Assembly: GCF_046614675.1 (NCBI RefSeq) | Contig: NZ_JBKKJT010000001.1 | Coordinates: 558,001-622,000, forward strand | Length of the DNA: 64,000 bases | Direction: 5' to 3' | Source of the DNA: Chryseobacterium cupriresistens | GTDB taxonomy: Bacteria; Bacteroidota; Bacteroidia; Flavobacteriales; Weeksellaceae | In this document: positions 50,517 to 58,756 of the stretch, piece by piece | Layout: every line of letters starts with the position of its first letter | How positions within the stretch are numbered: position 1 is the first letter of the stretch | The notes under the pieces: generated by a model | Database searches by the model: none | Told to the model about the DNA's origin: nothing | What the model saw: the letters and a program-made list of their open reading frames with translations, nothing else | Made by a program: the position numbers and the translations under genes

Positions 50517-51173
50517 CTATTCATTGCTCTTTTCCGCAAAACAGAAAATATTTCCCAGCTTGATACTGGAGTAACCGTTACTTTTTATTTTCGAAGAATT
50601 AATCATAGCTTTTGCCAGAATATCGGTTGGCAGGGGCTTCTGACTTTCTAATAGCCCTAATTTATTAGCAAATTTGATGATGCGGCTTCCCAATACTTCT
50701 CCGGTTCTTTCAGAATCTTTTCGTTCCAGCATTCCCGGTTTAAAAATAGTGATCTTGTTGAAATGCAGTTGTTTTACAGCTTCTTCCAGTTCGCCTTTCA
50801 TTTTGGAATAGAAAATTTTAGACTGAGGATTTGCTCCGTAGGCTGATACCAGAATATAATCTTCCACTTCATTCTCTTTCGCTGCTTTCGCAAATTCATA
50901 CTGATAATCAAAGTCTACTTTCTTTTGGGCTTCTTTGCTTCCTGCATCTTTTAAAGTTGTTCCAAGACAGGAAAAGGCAACATCTCCTTTTACCATATTT
51001 TTCCATTCCTCCGGCTTCTCAAAATTCACCACATGAACTTTAAGCTTGTCATTTTGAATATCAACAGGCTTTCTGACAAAGATATCCACTTCATCAAACT
51101 CTTTGTCATTCAGTAACTGATTGACAAGATCTTTTCCTGTGGCACCTGTAGCACCTATTACCAGAGCTTTCAT
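50517..51173 (-). CDS. NAD(P)-binding Rossmann-fold protein (HTATIP2-like SDR)
   Basis: A 218-residue atypical SDR protein. The Gly motif GATGATGKDLV lies at 8-18, and CLGTTLKDAGSKEAQKKVD, then YILVSAYGANPQSKIFYSKM carry the conserved Tyr and Lys region. This is the pattern of the HTATIP2/TIP30-like NAD(P)H-binding group. KITIFKPGMLERKD is also typical. Function in bacteria is unclear; a redox or sensing role is possible. It is transcribed from the minus strand, away from the MmcQ gene. Confidence 0.85.
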   Translation of the reverse strand: MKALVIGATGATGKDLVNQLLNDKEFDEVDIFVRKPVDIQNDKLKVHVVNFEKPEEWKNMVKGDVAFSCLGTTLKDAGSKEAQKKVDFDYQYEFAKAAKENEVEDYILVSAYGANPQSKIFYSKMKGELEEAVKQLHFNKITIFKPGMLERKDSERTGEVLGSRIIKFANKLGLLESQKPLPTDILAKAMINSSKIKSNGYSSIKLGNIFCFAEKSNE

Positions 51174-51274
51174 AATAATTGCGGTTTTGTGAGATTATTT
51201 CTTTCTTAAATTTACTAAATTTGAATCAAAGATTAAAGAATTAATTTGATCATTACTTATCACTTAAATTGAAC

Positions 51275-51628
51275 ATGGATGCCAACGAAATTTTAGATTA
51301 TTGTCTTGCCAAAAAAGGAGTTACAGAAAGTTTTCCGTTTGATAACGAAACTCTCGTGATGAAAGTAGACACCAAAATGTTTTTACTGATGGGACTTGAG
51401 AGACAGCCGTTGGCCATTAATGTAAAAACAGATCCTGAATGGAGTGCAGAGCTTCGTGAACAATATCCTCAGATCACAGGTGCTTATCATATGAACAAAA
51501 CCCATTGGAATTCTGTAACGGTAGATGGATTGAAAAGAGATCTGATCTTTAAACTCATTGATCAATCCTACGAGCTGGTTTTCAAATCCCTGACTAAAAA
51601 AGCGCAGAATGAAGTCAATTCATTATAG
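51275..51628 (+). CDS. MmcQ/YjbR family DNA-binding-like protein
   Basis: A 117-residue CyaY-like protein. MDANEILDYCLAKKGVTESF, then FPFDNETLVMKVDTKMF and INVKTDPEWSAELREQYP, and GAYHMNKTHWNSVTVDG are characteristic of the MmcQ/YjbR family. The start is the ATG at 51275; a TTG two codons earlier is also in frame. The family's role is not firmly known; the fold resembles DNA-binding proteins. Confidence 0.88.
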   Translation: MDANEILDYCLAKKGVTESFPFDNETLVMKVDTKMFLLMGLERQPLAINVKTDPEWSAELREQYPQITGAYHMNKTHWNSVTVDGLKRDLIFKLIDQSYELVFKSLTKKAQNEVNSL

Positions 51629-51680
51629 TAAATAAAATAAATTGAGGTACGGGATTTGTTATCTATTACTGGTGAAATAA

Positions 51681-51688
51681 TATATTTG
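51681..51688 (+). promoter_or_regulatory. -7 element of the 51711 lipoprotein gene
   Basis: TATATTTG, exact, 22 bp before the ATG. Confidence 0.6.
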
Positions 51689-51710
51689 ACATTAATAAAA
51701 TAAATAACAA

Positions 51711-52202
51711 ATGAGAAATCACCTTTTATTATTCGCAGCAGCCGGAACATTGATGCTGTCAGGCTGCACCAAGCCGGTAAATAAGAACACTACCGAAAAA
51801 AATACTTCTGCTGTATCAGCCTCTGAAAAATCTCCCGAAACTCTTAAATTAGAATTTTCAGGAACAGACGCATTTACCATTAAAAATGCCCGGCTGAAAG
51901 TGAGCTTATATGGAATGGACGAAAAACTGGCTGATGCTCCTGCTACTTTAATTACAGAACAGGAATATGAACAGAAATCAATACCTTTCACCATCAATCT
52001 GCCAATACCTGAAAATACCGAAAGCAAGATCAATCCAAAACCTGCCGGTCCTGCAAAATATTATGTAACCATAAGCTGGGACTCTGATGGAAACGGAAAA
52101 GCAGATCAAAAAGGAGATATCTTTATTGATTATGACAAGAAGTTCCCGAATGTGAAACTGAATAATGAAACCCAGAAAATCTACTTAAAAGTACTAAAAT
52201 AA
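51711..52202 (+). CDS. Hypothetical lipoprotein
   Basis: A 163-residue lipoprotein (signal ending LMLSGC, Cys19). The mature part starts with a Lys/Thr/Ser-rich linker, followed by beta-strand pairs (FTIKNARLKVSLYGMDEKLA, then ITEQEYEQKSIPFTINLPIP). The segment YYVTISWDSDGNGKADQKGD has the DxDxDG-type spacing of a small Ca-binding loop. It may be an envelope protein. No family recognised. Confidence 0.6.
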   Translation: MRNHLLLFAAAGTLMLSGCTKPVNKNTTEKNTSAVSASEKSPETLKLEFSGTDAFTIKNARLKVSLYGMDEKLADAPATLITEQEYEQKSIPFTINLPIPENTESKINPKPAGPAKYYVTISWDSDGNGKADQKGDIFIDYDKKFPNVKLNNETQKIYLKVLK

Positions 52203-52205
52203 ACC

Positions 52206-52234
52206 AAAAGGCTATTCTCACCGAATAGCCTTTC
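52206..52234. terminator. Bidirectional terminator between the lipoprotein gene and ribF
   Basis: Perfect hairpin AAAGGCTATTC/GAATAGCCTTT between convergent genes, with A-rich and T-rich flanks. Confidence 0.85.
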
Positions 52235-52241
52235 TCTATAT

Positions 52242-53162
52242 TTAAAAATCAAATTTTTCTGTTATTCTTTTATCCTCATCCAGTCTTTCAATCAATTTGT
52301 CCAGACCTTCAAATTTGATCTCATCATGAAGAAAATCCCTAAAACTTACCGTAATCTTTTCTTCATAAATATCATCCTCAAAATCAAGGATATAAACTTC
52401 CACAGTTAGTTTTTCTCCGTTTACCGTCGGATTGGTTCCGATGCTCAGCATTCCCTTATATTGGTTGCCTTTTACAAATACTTCCACAATATAAGCTCCT
52501 TTTTTAGGTAACAGCTTGATTGATTCGGTATCAATATTAGCTGTTGGATATCCGATGGTTCTTCCGATCTTTTTCCCATGAACTACAGTTCCGGAAACAG
52601 AGTAGGAGTAGCCCAGCATTTCATTTGCTTCTTTAACATTTCCTGCTAAAAGCGCATTACGCACTTTTGTGGAGCTGATATTGTTTTCATGAATGTTGAT
52701 GGCTTCCATCTGTTCTACTTCAAAATCAAGTTCTTTTGATAATTTCTGAAGAAGCTCAAAATTTCCACTTTTGTTTTTTCCAAAAGAATGATCGTAGCCT
52801 ATAATAAGATACTTTACATTAAGTTTATCAACTAAAATCTGATGTACAAATTCTTCTCCGGTCAAATTTCTGAATTCTTCATCAAATTCTTTCAGGAACA
52901 AATTATCAATGCCATACTTCTCTACAAGTTGTTTCTTTTCCTCCAGTGTATTCAGAAGCTTTAAATCTTCATTCGGATTAAAAACAAATCTTGGATGCGG
53001 CCAGAAGGTAAGGATTGCAGTTTCCAGGTTATTTTCTGTACCTATTTTAGTCAGCTCATCGATAATACTCTTGTGCCCGAGATGTACCCCGTCAAACATT
53101 CCTAAAGACAACGCTAGAGGCTTCTGTGAGGAGTAATCTGTAAAATTCTTGAAAACTTTCAA
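52242..53162 (-). CDS. ribF: Bifunctional riboflavin kinase/FAD synthetase
   Basis: A 306-residue protein with an N-terminal FAD synthetase and a C-terminal riboflavin kinase. The nucleotidyl-transfer motif is GMFDGVHLGHKSI, then TFWPHPR and IIGYDHSFGKNKSG, followed by ISSTKVRNALLAG. The kinase part has GRTIGYPTANI and KGAYIVEV. It makes FMN and FAD. The start codon is TTG at 53162: the next ATG lies inside the first catalytic motif, and a -7 element TATATTTG (53182-53189) sits 19 nt upstream. Confidence 0.94.
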   Translation of the reverse strand: MKVFKNFTDYSSQKPLALSLGMFDGVHLGHKSIIDELTKIGTENNLETAILTFWPHPRFVFNPNEDLKLLNTLEEKKQLVEKYGIDNLFLKEFDEEFRNLTGEEFVHQILVDKLNVKYLIIGYDHSFGKNKSGNFELLQKLSKELDFEVEQMEAINIHENNISSTKVRNALLAGNVKEANEMLGYSYSVSGTVVHGKKIGRTIGYPTANIDTESIKLLPKKGAYIVEVFVKGNQYKGMLSIGTNPTVNGEKLTVEVYILDFEDDIYEEKITVSFRDFLHDEIKFEGLDKLIERLDEDKRITEKFDF

Positions 53163-53181
53163 AACGGAAAAATTTTGATTG

Positions 53182-53189
53182 CAAATATA
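53182..53189 (-). promoter_or_regulatory. -7 element of ribF
   Basis: TATATTTG on the minus strand, 19 nt from the TTG start. It supports that start. The remaining gap up to 53399 is AT-rich with nothing recognised. Confidence 0.6.
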
Positions 53190-53399
53190 AAACCTTTATT
53201 TTTAATGTAAAGGAGAGAACCTGAAAATTTAAAAATGAAAAATTCTGAAAATATCCTGTATTATATTGTATGATAATAATGACAAATTAATGAATTGCAT
53301 ATTTGCTGTTAAATATAATGATAAATAATGAATTTTACATAGTAAATGGCAAACTCCTTCCTCTCTTCAAAAGCATGATAAAAATCTTTTTTTTACCAA

Positions 53400-53429
53400 T
53401 TGCGGGTTTATGAAGAATCACTATATTTG
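53400..53429 (+). promoter_or_regulatory. Promoter of atpDC
   Basis: TTG at 53400-53402, a 19 bp spacer and TATATTTG at 53422-53429, 20 bp before the ATG. A full-consensus promoter for a highly expressed operon. Confidence 0.8.
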
Positions 53430-53449
53430 CACCAAGAAAAAATTTAGCA

Positions 53450-54958
53450 ATGGCAAACCAAATTAAAGGTAAAATTTCTCAAATTATTGGTCCGGTAATC
53501 GACGTTGTCTTCACAGATGTGGAAGCTGTTCCAGCAATCTATGACGCGTTAGAAATTACAAAAGAAAACGGTGAAAAAGTAGTTTTAGAGGTAGAACAAC
53601 ATATTGGCGAAGATACAGTAAGATGTATCGCAATGGACGCTACTGACGGTCTTAAAAGAGGGCAGGACGTAATTGGATACGGAAATCCTATTATGATGCC
53701 TATCGGAGAGGCTGTAAACGGAAGACTATTCAACGTTGTTGGTGATGCTATCGACGGACTTCAAGATATTTCTAAGGATGGTGGTCTTCCAATTCACAGA
53801 CCAGCTCCAAAATTTGATCAATTATCAACTTCAGCAGAAGTTTTATTTACAGGTATTAAAGTAATCGACCTAGTTGAGCCTTATGCAAAAGGAGGTAAAA
53901 TTGGATTGTTCGGTGGTGCCGGTGTAGGTAAAACAGTATTGATCCAGGAGTTGATTAACAATATTGCAAAAGGACACGGAGGTCTTTCTGTATTCGCCGG
54001 AGTAGGTGAAAGAACGAGAGAAGGAAATGACCTTTTGAGAGAGATGTTGGAATCAGGTATTATCAAGTATGGTGATGATTTCATGCACTCTATGGAAAAC
54101 GGAGGTTGGGATCTTTCTAAAGTAGACTTAGAAGCTATGAAAGATTCAAAAGCTGCATTCGTTTTCGGACAGATGAACGAGCCGCCAGGTGCAAGAGCGA
54201 GAGTAGCACTTTCTGGTCTTACATTGGCTGAGTACTACAGAGACGGTGGTGAAAGCGGACAAGGTAGAGACGTACTTTTCTTCGTAGACAACATCTTCCG
54301 TTTTACACAGGCTGGTTCTGAGGTATCTGCACTTCTTGGTCGTATGCCATCAGCGGTAGGTTACCAACCAACGCTAGCTTCTGAAATGGGTGCGATGCAG
54401 GAAAGAATTACTTCAACTAAAAATGGTTCAATTACTTCAGTACAGGCGGTATACGTACCTGCGGATGACTTAACTGACCCGGCTCCTGCAACTACGTTTG
54501 CTCACTTGGATGCAACTACGGTACTTGACAGAAAGATTGCTTCATTAGGTATCTATCCAGCGGTAGATCCACTAGCTTCTACTTCAAGAATCCTTGCTCC
54601 TGAAGTTATCGGTCACGATCACTACAACTGTGCTCAAAGAGTAAAAGAGATCCTTCAAAGATATAAAGCACTTCAGGATATCATTGCAATCCTTGGTATG
54701 GAAGAACTTTCTGAAGAAGATAAAGCTGTTGTATACCGTGCAAGAAAAGTTCAGAGATTCTTATCTCAGCCTTTCCACGTAGCAGAGCAGTTTACAGGTA
54801 TCCCAGGATCATTGGTAGACATCAAAGATACAATCAAAGGATTCAACATGATTATGGATGGTGAATTAGATCACTTACCAGAAGCAGCTTTCAACCTGAA
54901 AGGAACTATCGAAGAAGCTATCGAAGCAGGACAAAAAATGTTAGCTGAAAACGCATAA
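53450..54958 (+). CDS. atpD: F0F1 ATP synthase subunit beta
   Basis: The 502-residue catalytic subunit of ATP synthase. The Walker A motif GGAGVGKT is at 155-162, followed by GERTREGNDL, and the Walker B region DVLFFVDNIFRFTQAGSEVSA is complete. ALSGLTLAEYYRDGG and the C-terminal FLSQPFHVAEQFTG fit the family. It is followed by atpC, with the other ATP synthase genes outside the window. This split into atpDC and the rest is normal in Bacteroidota. Its promoter is of strong consensus type. Confidence 0.97.
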   Translation: MANQIKGKISQIIGPVIDVVFTDVEAVPAIYDALEITKENGEKVVLEVEQHIGEDTVRCIAMDATDGLKRGQDVIGYGNPIMMPIGEAVNGRLFNVVGDAIDGLQDISKDGGLPIHRPAPKFDQLSTSAEVLFTGIKVIDLVEPYAKGGKIGLFGGAGVGKTVLIQELINNIAKGHGGLSVFAGVGERTREGNDLLREMLESGIIKYGDDFMHSMENGGWDLSKVDLEAMKDSKAAFVFGQMNEPPGARARVALSGLTLAEYYRDGGESGQGRDVLFFVDNIFRFTQAGSEVSALLGRMPSAVGYQPTLASEMGAMQERITSTKNGSITSVQAVYVPADDLTDPAPATTFAHLDATTVLDRKIASLGIYPAVDPLASTSRILAPEVIGHDHYNCAQRVKEILQRYKALQDIIAILGMEELSEEDKAVVYRARKVQRFLSQPFHVAEQFTGIPGSLVDIKDTIKGFNMIMDGELDHLPEAAFNLKGTIEEAIEAGQKMLAENA

Positions 54959-54964
54959 ATTATT

Positions 54965-55036
54965 AACAATTTGAGATTTGAAATTTGAAATTCGATGAGT
55001 AATTTCAAATTTCAAACATCAAATTTCAAATTTGTT
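54965..55036. repeat. AAATTTGAAATTT palindromic spacer
   Basis: The atpD-atpC gap is built from repeats of TTTGAAATTTGAAATT and its complement AATTTCAAATTTCAAA, each more than once, able to form a hairpin. It may shape the message between atpD and atpC. Confidence 0.6.
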
Positions 55037-55039
55037 TCT

Positions 55040-55321
55040 ATGAATATAAAAATTTTAACACCAGAATACGTAGTTTTTGAAGGAGAAGTAGACTCAGTAT
55101 TATTGCCTGGAAAAAATGGTGAATTTCACATCATGAAAAACCACGCAGGAATTGTTTCTTCTTTAATCGGAGGTGATGTAAAGCTTTTTGCTAACTCTAT
55201 TGATGAGGCTTATGCTAAAAATTTCACTAAAGAAGCCGGAAAAGACTCTGTTTTTGCTTATGCTATCAAAAGCGGTGTTGTAGAATTTAATCATAATAAA
55301 GGAATTATCCTTTGTGAATAA
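55040..55321 (+). CDS. atpC: F0F1 ATP synthase subunit epsilon, short form
   Basis: A 93-residue epsilon subunit, which has the N-terminal beta-sandwich only (MNIKILTPEYVVFEGEVDSV, then LPGKNGEFHIMKNHAGIVSS). The C-terminal helical hairpin of longer versions is missing, as usual in Bacteroidota. The frame is open 15 codons upstream, but that part is made of the palindromic spacer, so the ATG at 55040 is right. The helical arm is what inhibits ATP hydrolysis in E. coli, so a different control is expected here. Confidence 0.93.
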   Translation: MNIKILTPEYVVFEGEVDSVLLPGKNGEFHIMKNHAGIVSSLIGGDVKLFANSIDEAYAKNFTKEAGKDSVFAYAIKSGVVEFNHNKGIILCE

Positions 55322-55349
55322 TTAAATGAAAAGCTAAATATATTTTCAA

Positions 55350-55380
55350 GAAAGTGTAACTTTGCGTTACACTTTTTTTA
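55350..55380 (+). terminator. Terminator of atpDC
   Basis: Perfect hairpin AAAGTGTAAC/GTTACACTTT with a T run. Confidence 0.9.
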
Positions 55381-55399
55381 TTTGTAAAAGTCTGATTGT

Positions 55400-56218
55400 A
55401 TGAAGAGAGGCATAATCATATTATTTACAGTTCTGGGTGTTTTCCTCCATGCCCAGAATATCAAAACCAAAAGAGGAATTATTAATCTTGACGGTATTCC
55501 GGTAGCTAAGCTCTCCAACAAATCCAGCGAATATACGTTTATGGATCTTAAAGAGACCCCGATGTATACGATTAAATTCATTGATAAAAGCATCGTGGAT
55601 TCTGTTCGCGACAGTTATATCATTGTCAACAGAGTGTACAACAGGGACAAAACCATCGAAATTGATTACTCGTCACCTTCTGCATTTTCCGGAGAAGAAA
55701 AATCTGCAGTCTTTACTTCAGTTAAAGATCTTAAAATTATTGATAACAAAGGGATCAATGTTAAAAATCTGGATGAGCTTTTTTCAAATGTTCCGAAAAG
55801 GAAGCTGGACGCTAAAACAAAAGATGCTTATGCGATCAGAAAGAAAATAGACAAAATGAATATTGAGGTCAATAAAGTGGGAGAGATCCTTAGTAATGGC
55901 GTTCCGGTGGGATATTTTACCAATCTGCCGGTAAGTTTTGGTTCGGAAGATACCATTATGGACAAAACACCTATTGATATTGAAATTTATGATGCTAAAA
56001 GTAAACTTATCGGAAGGTATATTACCACAACAAAACAGCTGAAAACAGCGGGAGGAAAGTCTTTTACGATCTATAGAGAAATGTCCGGAAGGGCTTCAAT
56101 CCTGAAATTCCCGACCTATAAAGCACTGGCTGAGCGCATGGCGATTATGGATCCCAATTTTATCAAAATACAGGAAAAAGTAAACGTAGGTACTGTTTCA
56201 AAAGAGACCCCTAATTAA
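55400..56218 (+). CDS. Secreted hypothetical protein with two similar halves
   Basis: A 272-residue protein with a signal peptide (MKRGIIILFTVLGVFLHAQ). The first part (IINLDGIPVAKLSNKSSEYT, then MDLKETPMYTIKFIDKS) resembles the second (EILSNGVPVGYFTNLPVSFG, then TIMDKTPIDIEIYDAKSK), which suggests an internal duplication. Between them lies a charged helix (about 130-160). I recognise no family. It may be an envelope protein. Function unknown. Confidence 0.6.
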   Translation: MKRGIIILFTVLGVFLHAQNIKTKRGIINLDGIPVAKLSNKSSEYTFMDLKETPMYTIKFIDKSIVDSVRDSYIIVNRVYNRDKTIEIDYSSPSAFSGEEKSAVFTSVKDLKIIDNKGINVKNLDELFSNVPKRKLDAKTKDAYAIRKKIDKMNIEVNKVGEILSNGVPVGYFTNLPVSFGSEDTIMDKTPIDIEIYDAKSKLIGRYITTTKQLKTAGGKSFTIYREMSGRASILKFPTYKALAERMAIMDPNFIKIQEKVNVGTVSKETPN

Positions 56219-56232
56219 TGTAATACAGATTT

Positions 56233-56266
56233 TATCAATAGGAACGGGCTTTAGCCCGTTTTTTTA
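56233..56266. repeat. Dispersed repeat, GGGCTTTAGCCC family (copy 3, half)
   Basis: TATCAATAGGAACGGGCTTT continues to AGCCCGTTTTTTT. It matches the first half of copies 1 and 2 and can act as a terminator for the preceding gene. After it come TCTGTGTAATCCGTGAAATC and similar strings, which may be another intergenic repeat. Confidence 0.8.
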
Positions 56267-56415
56267 TTCTCTTAAATAAAAATTTGAATCTGTGTAATCC
56301 GTGAAATCTGTGAGAGATTATATTTTAATCAAAACAAGTCTTATTCATTCAGAAAAATAAGAATTCACGGAAAATTCACCAATTTTAAAAATCCCTGAGA
56401 AAAAAACGGAATTTT

Positions 56416-58605
56416 TTATAAACTTAAAATTACGCCGTTTTCCTTCAATTGCTGCATTGGTTTTGAGAACCAGAACAGCTCAAAATCATCGAAATTTTCT
56501 TCAAATTGATTCTTAAGTTGTTGAATAGTAGGTTTTTTAGAATTTTCAACAGCATTTTCTTCCAGTACATTCATCAGCCATTCTGCTTTTTCCTGTTCCA
56601 GCTCAACCTTCACAATATTGGTTTTTAAGTGGAATGTAAGAAGCGTATACGTACCAGAATATTTCTTTTTATTTTTTACGCGATTCTCAGCGATTACATT
56701 TTTGGTTAAAAAGACAACTTTGGAATTGGTCTTCAACTGAAACTGCCCATCTTCCAAAAGACAGTCGTGAATATAATCCGGATGAATGGTTGTTCTTGGG
56801 ATTTTAAAATCAAACCATTCCTGGAGCGGCAGTTCGAAATTGACTCCATGCATATAATTGAATAAAGATTTCTTTAATCCGAAGCTGAATCTGTTATGAT
56901 CGATTCCGGTTTTATCTTTAAAATCTACATCGTTATTGGCAAACAGAATTTCCTGCTTTACCGGAATGACTCCAAAATCTTCCGGGCTCATCCCGACAGG
57001 TGAGTGAGCGGTCATCGCAAACTGATGCCAGAAACCACTTTGGAGAATTCCCATCTCAAACATCTGTCTGACCATTTCCAAAGAATCAACAGTTTCCTGA
57101 ACGGTTTGGGTAGGATAGCCATACATCAGATAAGCATGAACCATAATTCCGGCTTCTGTAAAATTTCTTGTTACATTGGCAACCTGTTCCACGGAAACTC
57201 CTTTATCAATTAATTTCAATAATCGGTCGCTGGCAACTTCAAGCCCACCGGAAACAGCCACGCATCCTGAAAGTTTCAGAAGATAGCAGAGATCACGGGT
57301 AAAGCTTTTTTCAAAACGGATATTGGTCCACCAGGTAACCACCAGATTTCTTCTGAGGATTTCCAGAGCTACTTCTCTCATTAAGGCAGGCGGTGCGGCT
57401 TCATCCACAAAATGGAATCCTGTTTCACCGGTTGTACGGATCAGTTCTTCAATCCGGTCTACCAGAATTTTTGCAGAAATAGGTTCGTAGATTTTAATAT
57501 AGTCTAAAGAAATATCACAGAATGTACATTTTCCCCAGTAGCATCCGTGTGCCATCGTCAGTTTGTTCCATCGTCCGTCGCTCCATAAACTGTGCATCGG
57601 ATTGGCGATTTCGATAACGGAAATATATTGATCCAGTTTTAAATCTGTATAATCAGGAGTACCTATTTCAGACTGTTTGAAGTCGTGTCTTCTAGAATTA
57701 TTCTTGTAAACAACTTCATTATTTTCTAGAAGAAAAGTTCTTTTAAATTCACCTTCCCCGGCGGCAATTTCTAAATTTTGGTGAAGAAGTTCCAATGGAA
57801 GCTCACCGTCATCTAAAGTAATAAAATCAAAAAATTCAAATACTCTCTGGTCTTTAACTTCTCTTAATTCTGTATTGGGAAATCCTCCTCCCATCGCAAT
57901 TTTAATGTGAGGATAATGCTTTTTGATCCATTGGGCGCATTTGAAACCGGAATAAAGATTACCGGGAAACGGTATTGAAAAGCAAACCAGTTTTGGCTGC
58001 ACAGTTTCTATTTTTTCCTGAAGAATTTTTAAAGTAAATTCATCTATAAAGGTAGGCTCACCAGATAGTTTAGAATATAATTCATCGAAAGAATTAGCAC
58101 TTTTTCCAAGACGCTCCGCATATCTGCTGAAACCAAAATCAGCATCAATATTTTCTACAATATAATCGGAAATATCTTCTAAATAAAGTGTTGCCAGATG
58201 TTTGGCCTTATCCTGAAGACCCATATTTCCAAAAGCAAATTCCATATCATCCAGCTGGTTGAAACGGGAAGCTTCGGGAAGAAAGTTCATGCTGCAGATC
58301 TGTCTTGCCAGTGTAGGTGTTTTTCCCTGTAGAAAAGGAATCACCTGATCTATCGTTTTTAAATACTCTTCTCTTAAGGCATAAATTCTCCGGGAATTTT
58401 CAGAGGTGTTCTGAAGATCAATTTCTTTATTGAAAACCTTGAGTATTCCGTCCTTTGAAAATAATTCCAAAATAACATCGATCCCCAAATCTACCTGATA
58501 GCTGGAAATATTTTTGGTATTTAAAAATCCTTTAATATAAGCCGTTGCAGGATAAGGAGTATTAAGTTGGGTAAAAGGCGGAGTAATAAGAAGCAGGTCT
58601 TTCAA
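56416..58605 (-). CDS. B12-binding-like radical SAM protein
   Basis: A 729-residue radical SAM enzyme. The iron-sulfur cysteines are C355, C360 and C363 (GCYWGKCTFCD), a CX4CX2C spacing instead of the common CX3CX2C. The preceding region (residues about 1-290) has the Rossmann-like shape of B12-binding domains (PPFTQLNTPYPATAY, then FSIPFPGNLYSGFKCAQWIK), but no DxHxxG cobalt-binding motif. The later radical SAM part shows FHFVDEAAPPALM and SGGLEVASDRLLKLIDKGV. The start is TTG at 58605, 13 nt after a -7 element. Reaction unknown. Confidence 0.82.
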   Translation of the reverse strand: MKDLLLITPPFTQLNTPYPATAYIKGFLNTKNISSYQVDLGIDVILELFSKDGILKVFNKEIDLQNTSENSRRIYALREEYLKTIDQVIPFLQGKTPTLARQICSMNFLPEASRFNQLDDMEFAFGNMGLQDKAKHLATLYLEDISDYIVENIDADFGFSRYAERLGKSANSFDELYSKLSGEPTFIDEFTLKILQEKIETVQPKLVCFSIPFPGNLYSGFKCAQWIKKHYPHIKIAMGGGFPNTELREVKDQRVFEFFDFITLDDGELPLELLHQNLEIAAGEGEFKRTFLLENNEVVYKNNSRRHDFKQSEIGTPDYTDLKLDQYISVIEIANPMHSLWSDGRWNKLTMAHGCYWGKCTFCDISLDYIKIYEPISAKILVDRIEELIRTTGETGFHFVDEAAPPALMREVALEILRRNLVVTWWTNIRFEKSFTRDLCYLLKLSGCVAVSGGLEVASDRLLKLIDKGVSVEQVANVTRNFTEAGIMVHAYLMYGYPTQTVQETVDSLEMVRQMFEMGILQSGFWHQFAMTAHSPVGMSPEDFGVIPVKQEILFANNDVDFKDKTGIDHNRFSFGLKKSLFNYMHGVNFELPLQEWFDFKIPRTTIHPDYIHDCLLEDGQFQLKTNSKVVFLTKNVIAENRVKNKKKYSGTYTLLTFHLKTNIVKVELEQEKAEWLMNVLEENAVENSKKPTIQQLKNQFEENFDDFELFWFSKPMQQLKENGVILSL

Positions 58606-58618
58606 CAGAAATTTTTTG

Positions 58619-58626
58619 CAAAGTTA
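58619..58626 (-). promoter_or_regulatory. -7 element of the radical SAM gene
   Basis: TAACTTTG on the minus strand, 13 nt from the TTG start codon. Confidence 0.55.
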
Positions 58627-58756
58627 TTCTAAAGTTTTTTTAGAAAAAAATTTTTTCTCCTGATTATAAACAGTCCGAAAAAGTCTTCAGAAATAGTTTG
58701 CTTTATTACATCCTTTTTATCACAATTGTTTTATTTCCAATCTTGAAAATGGTATC

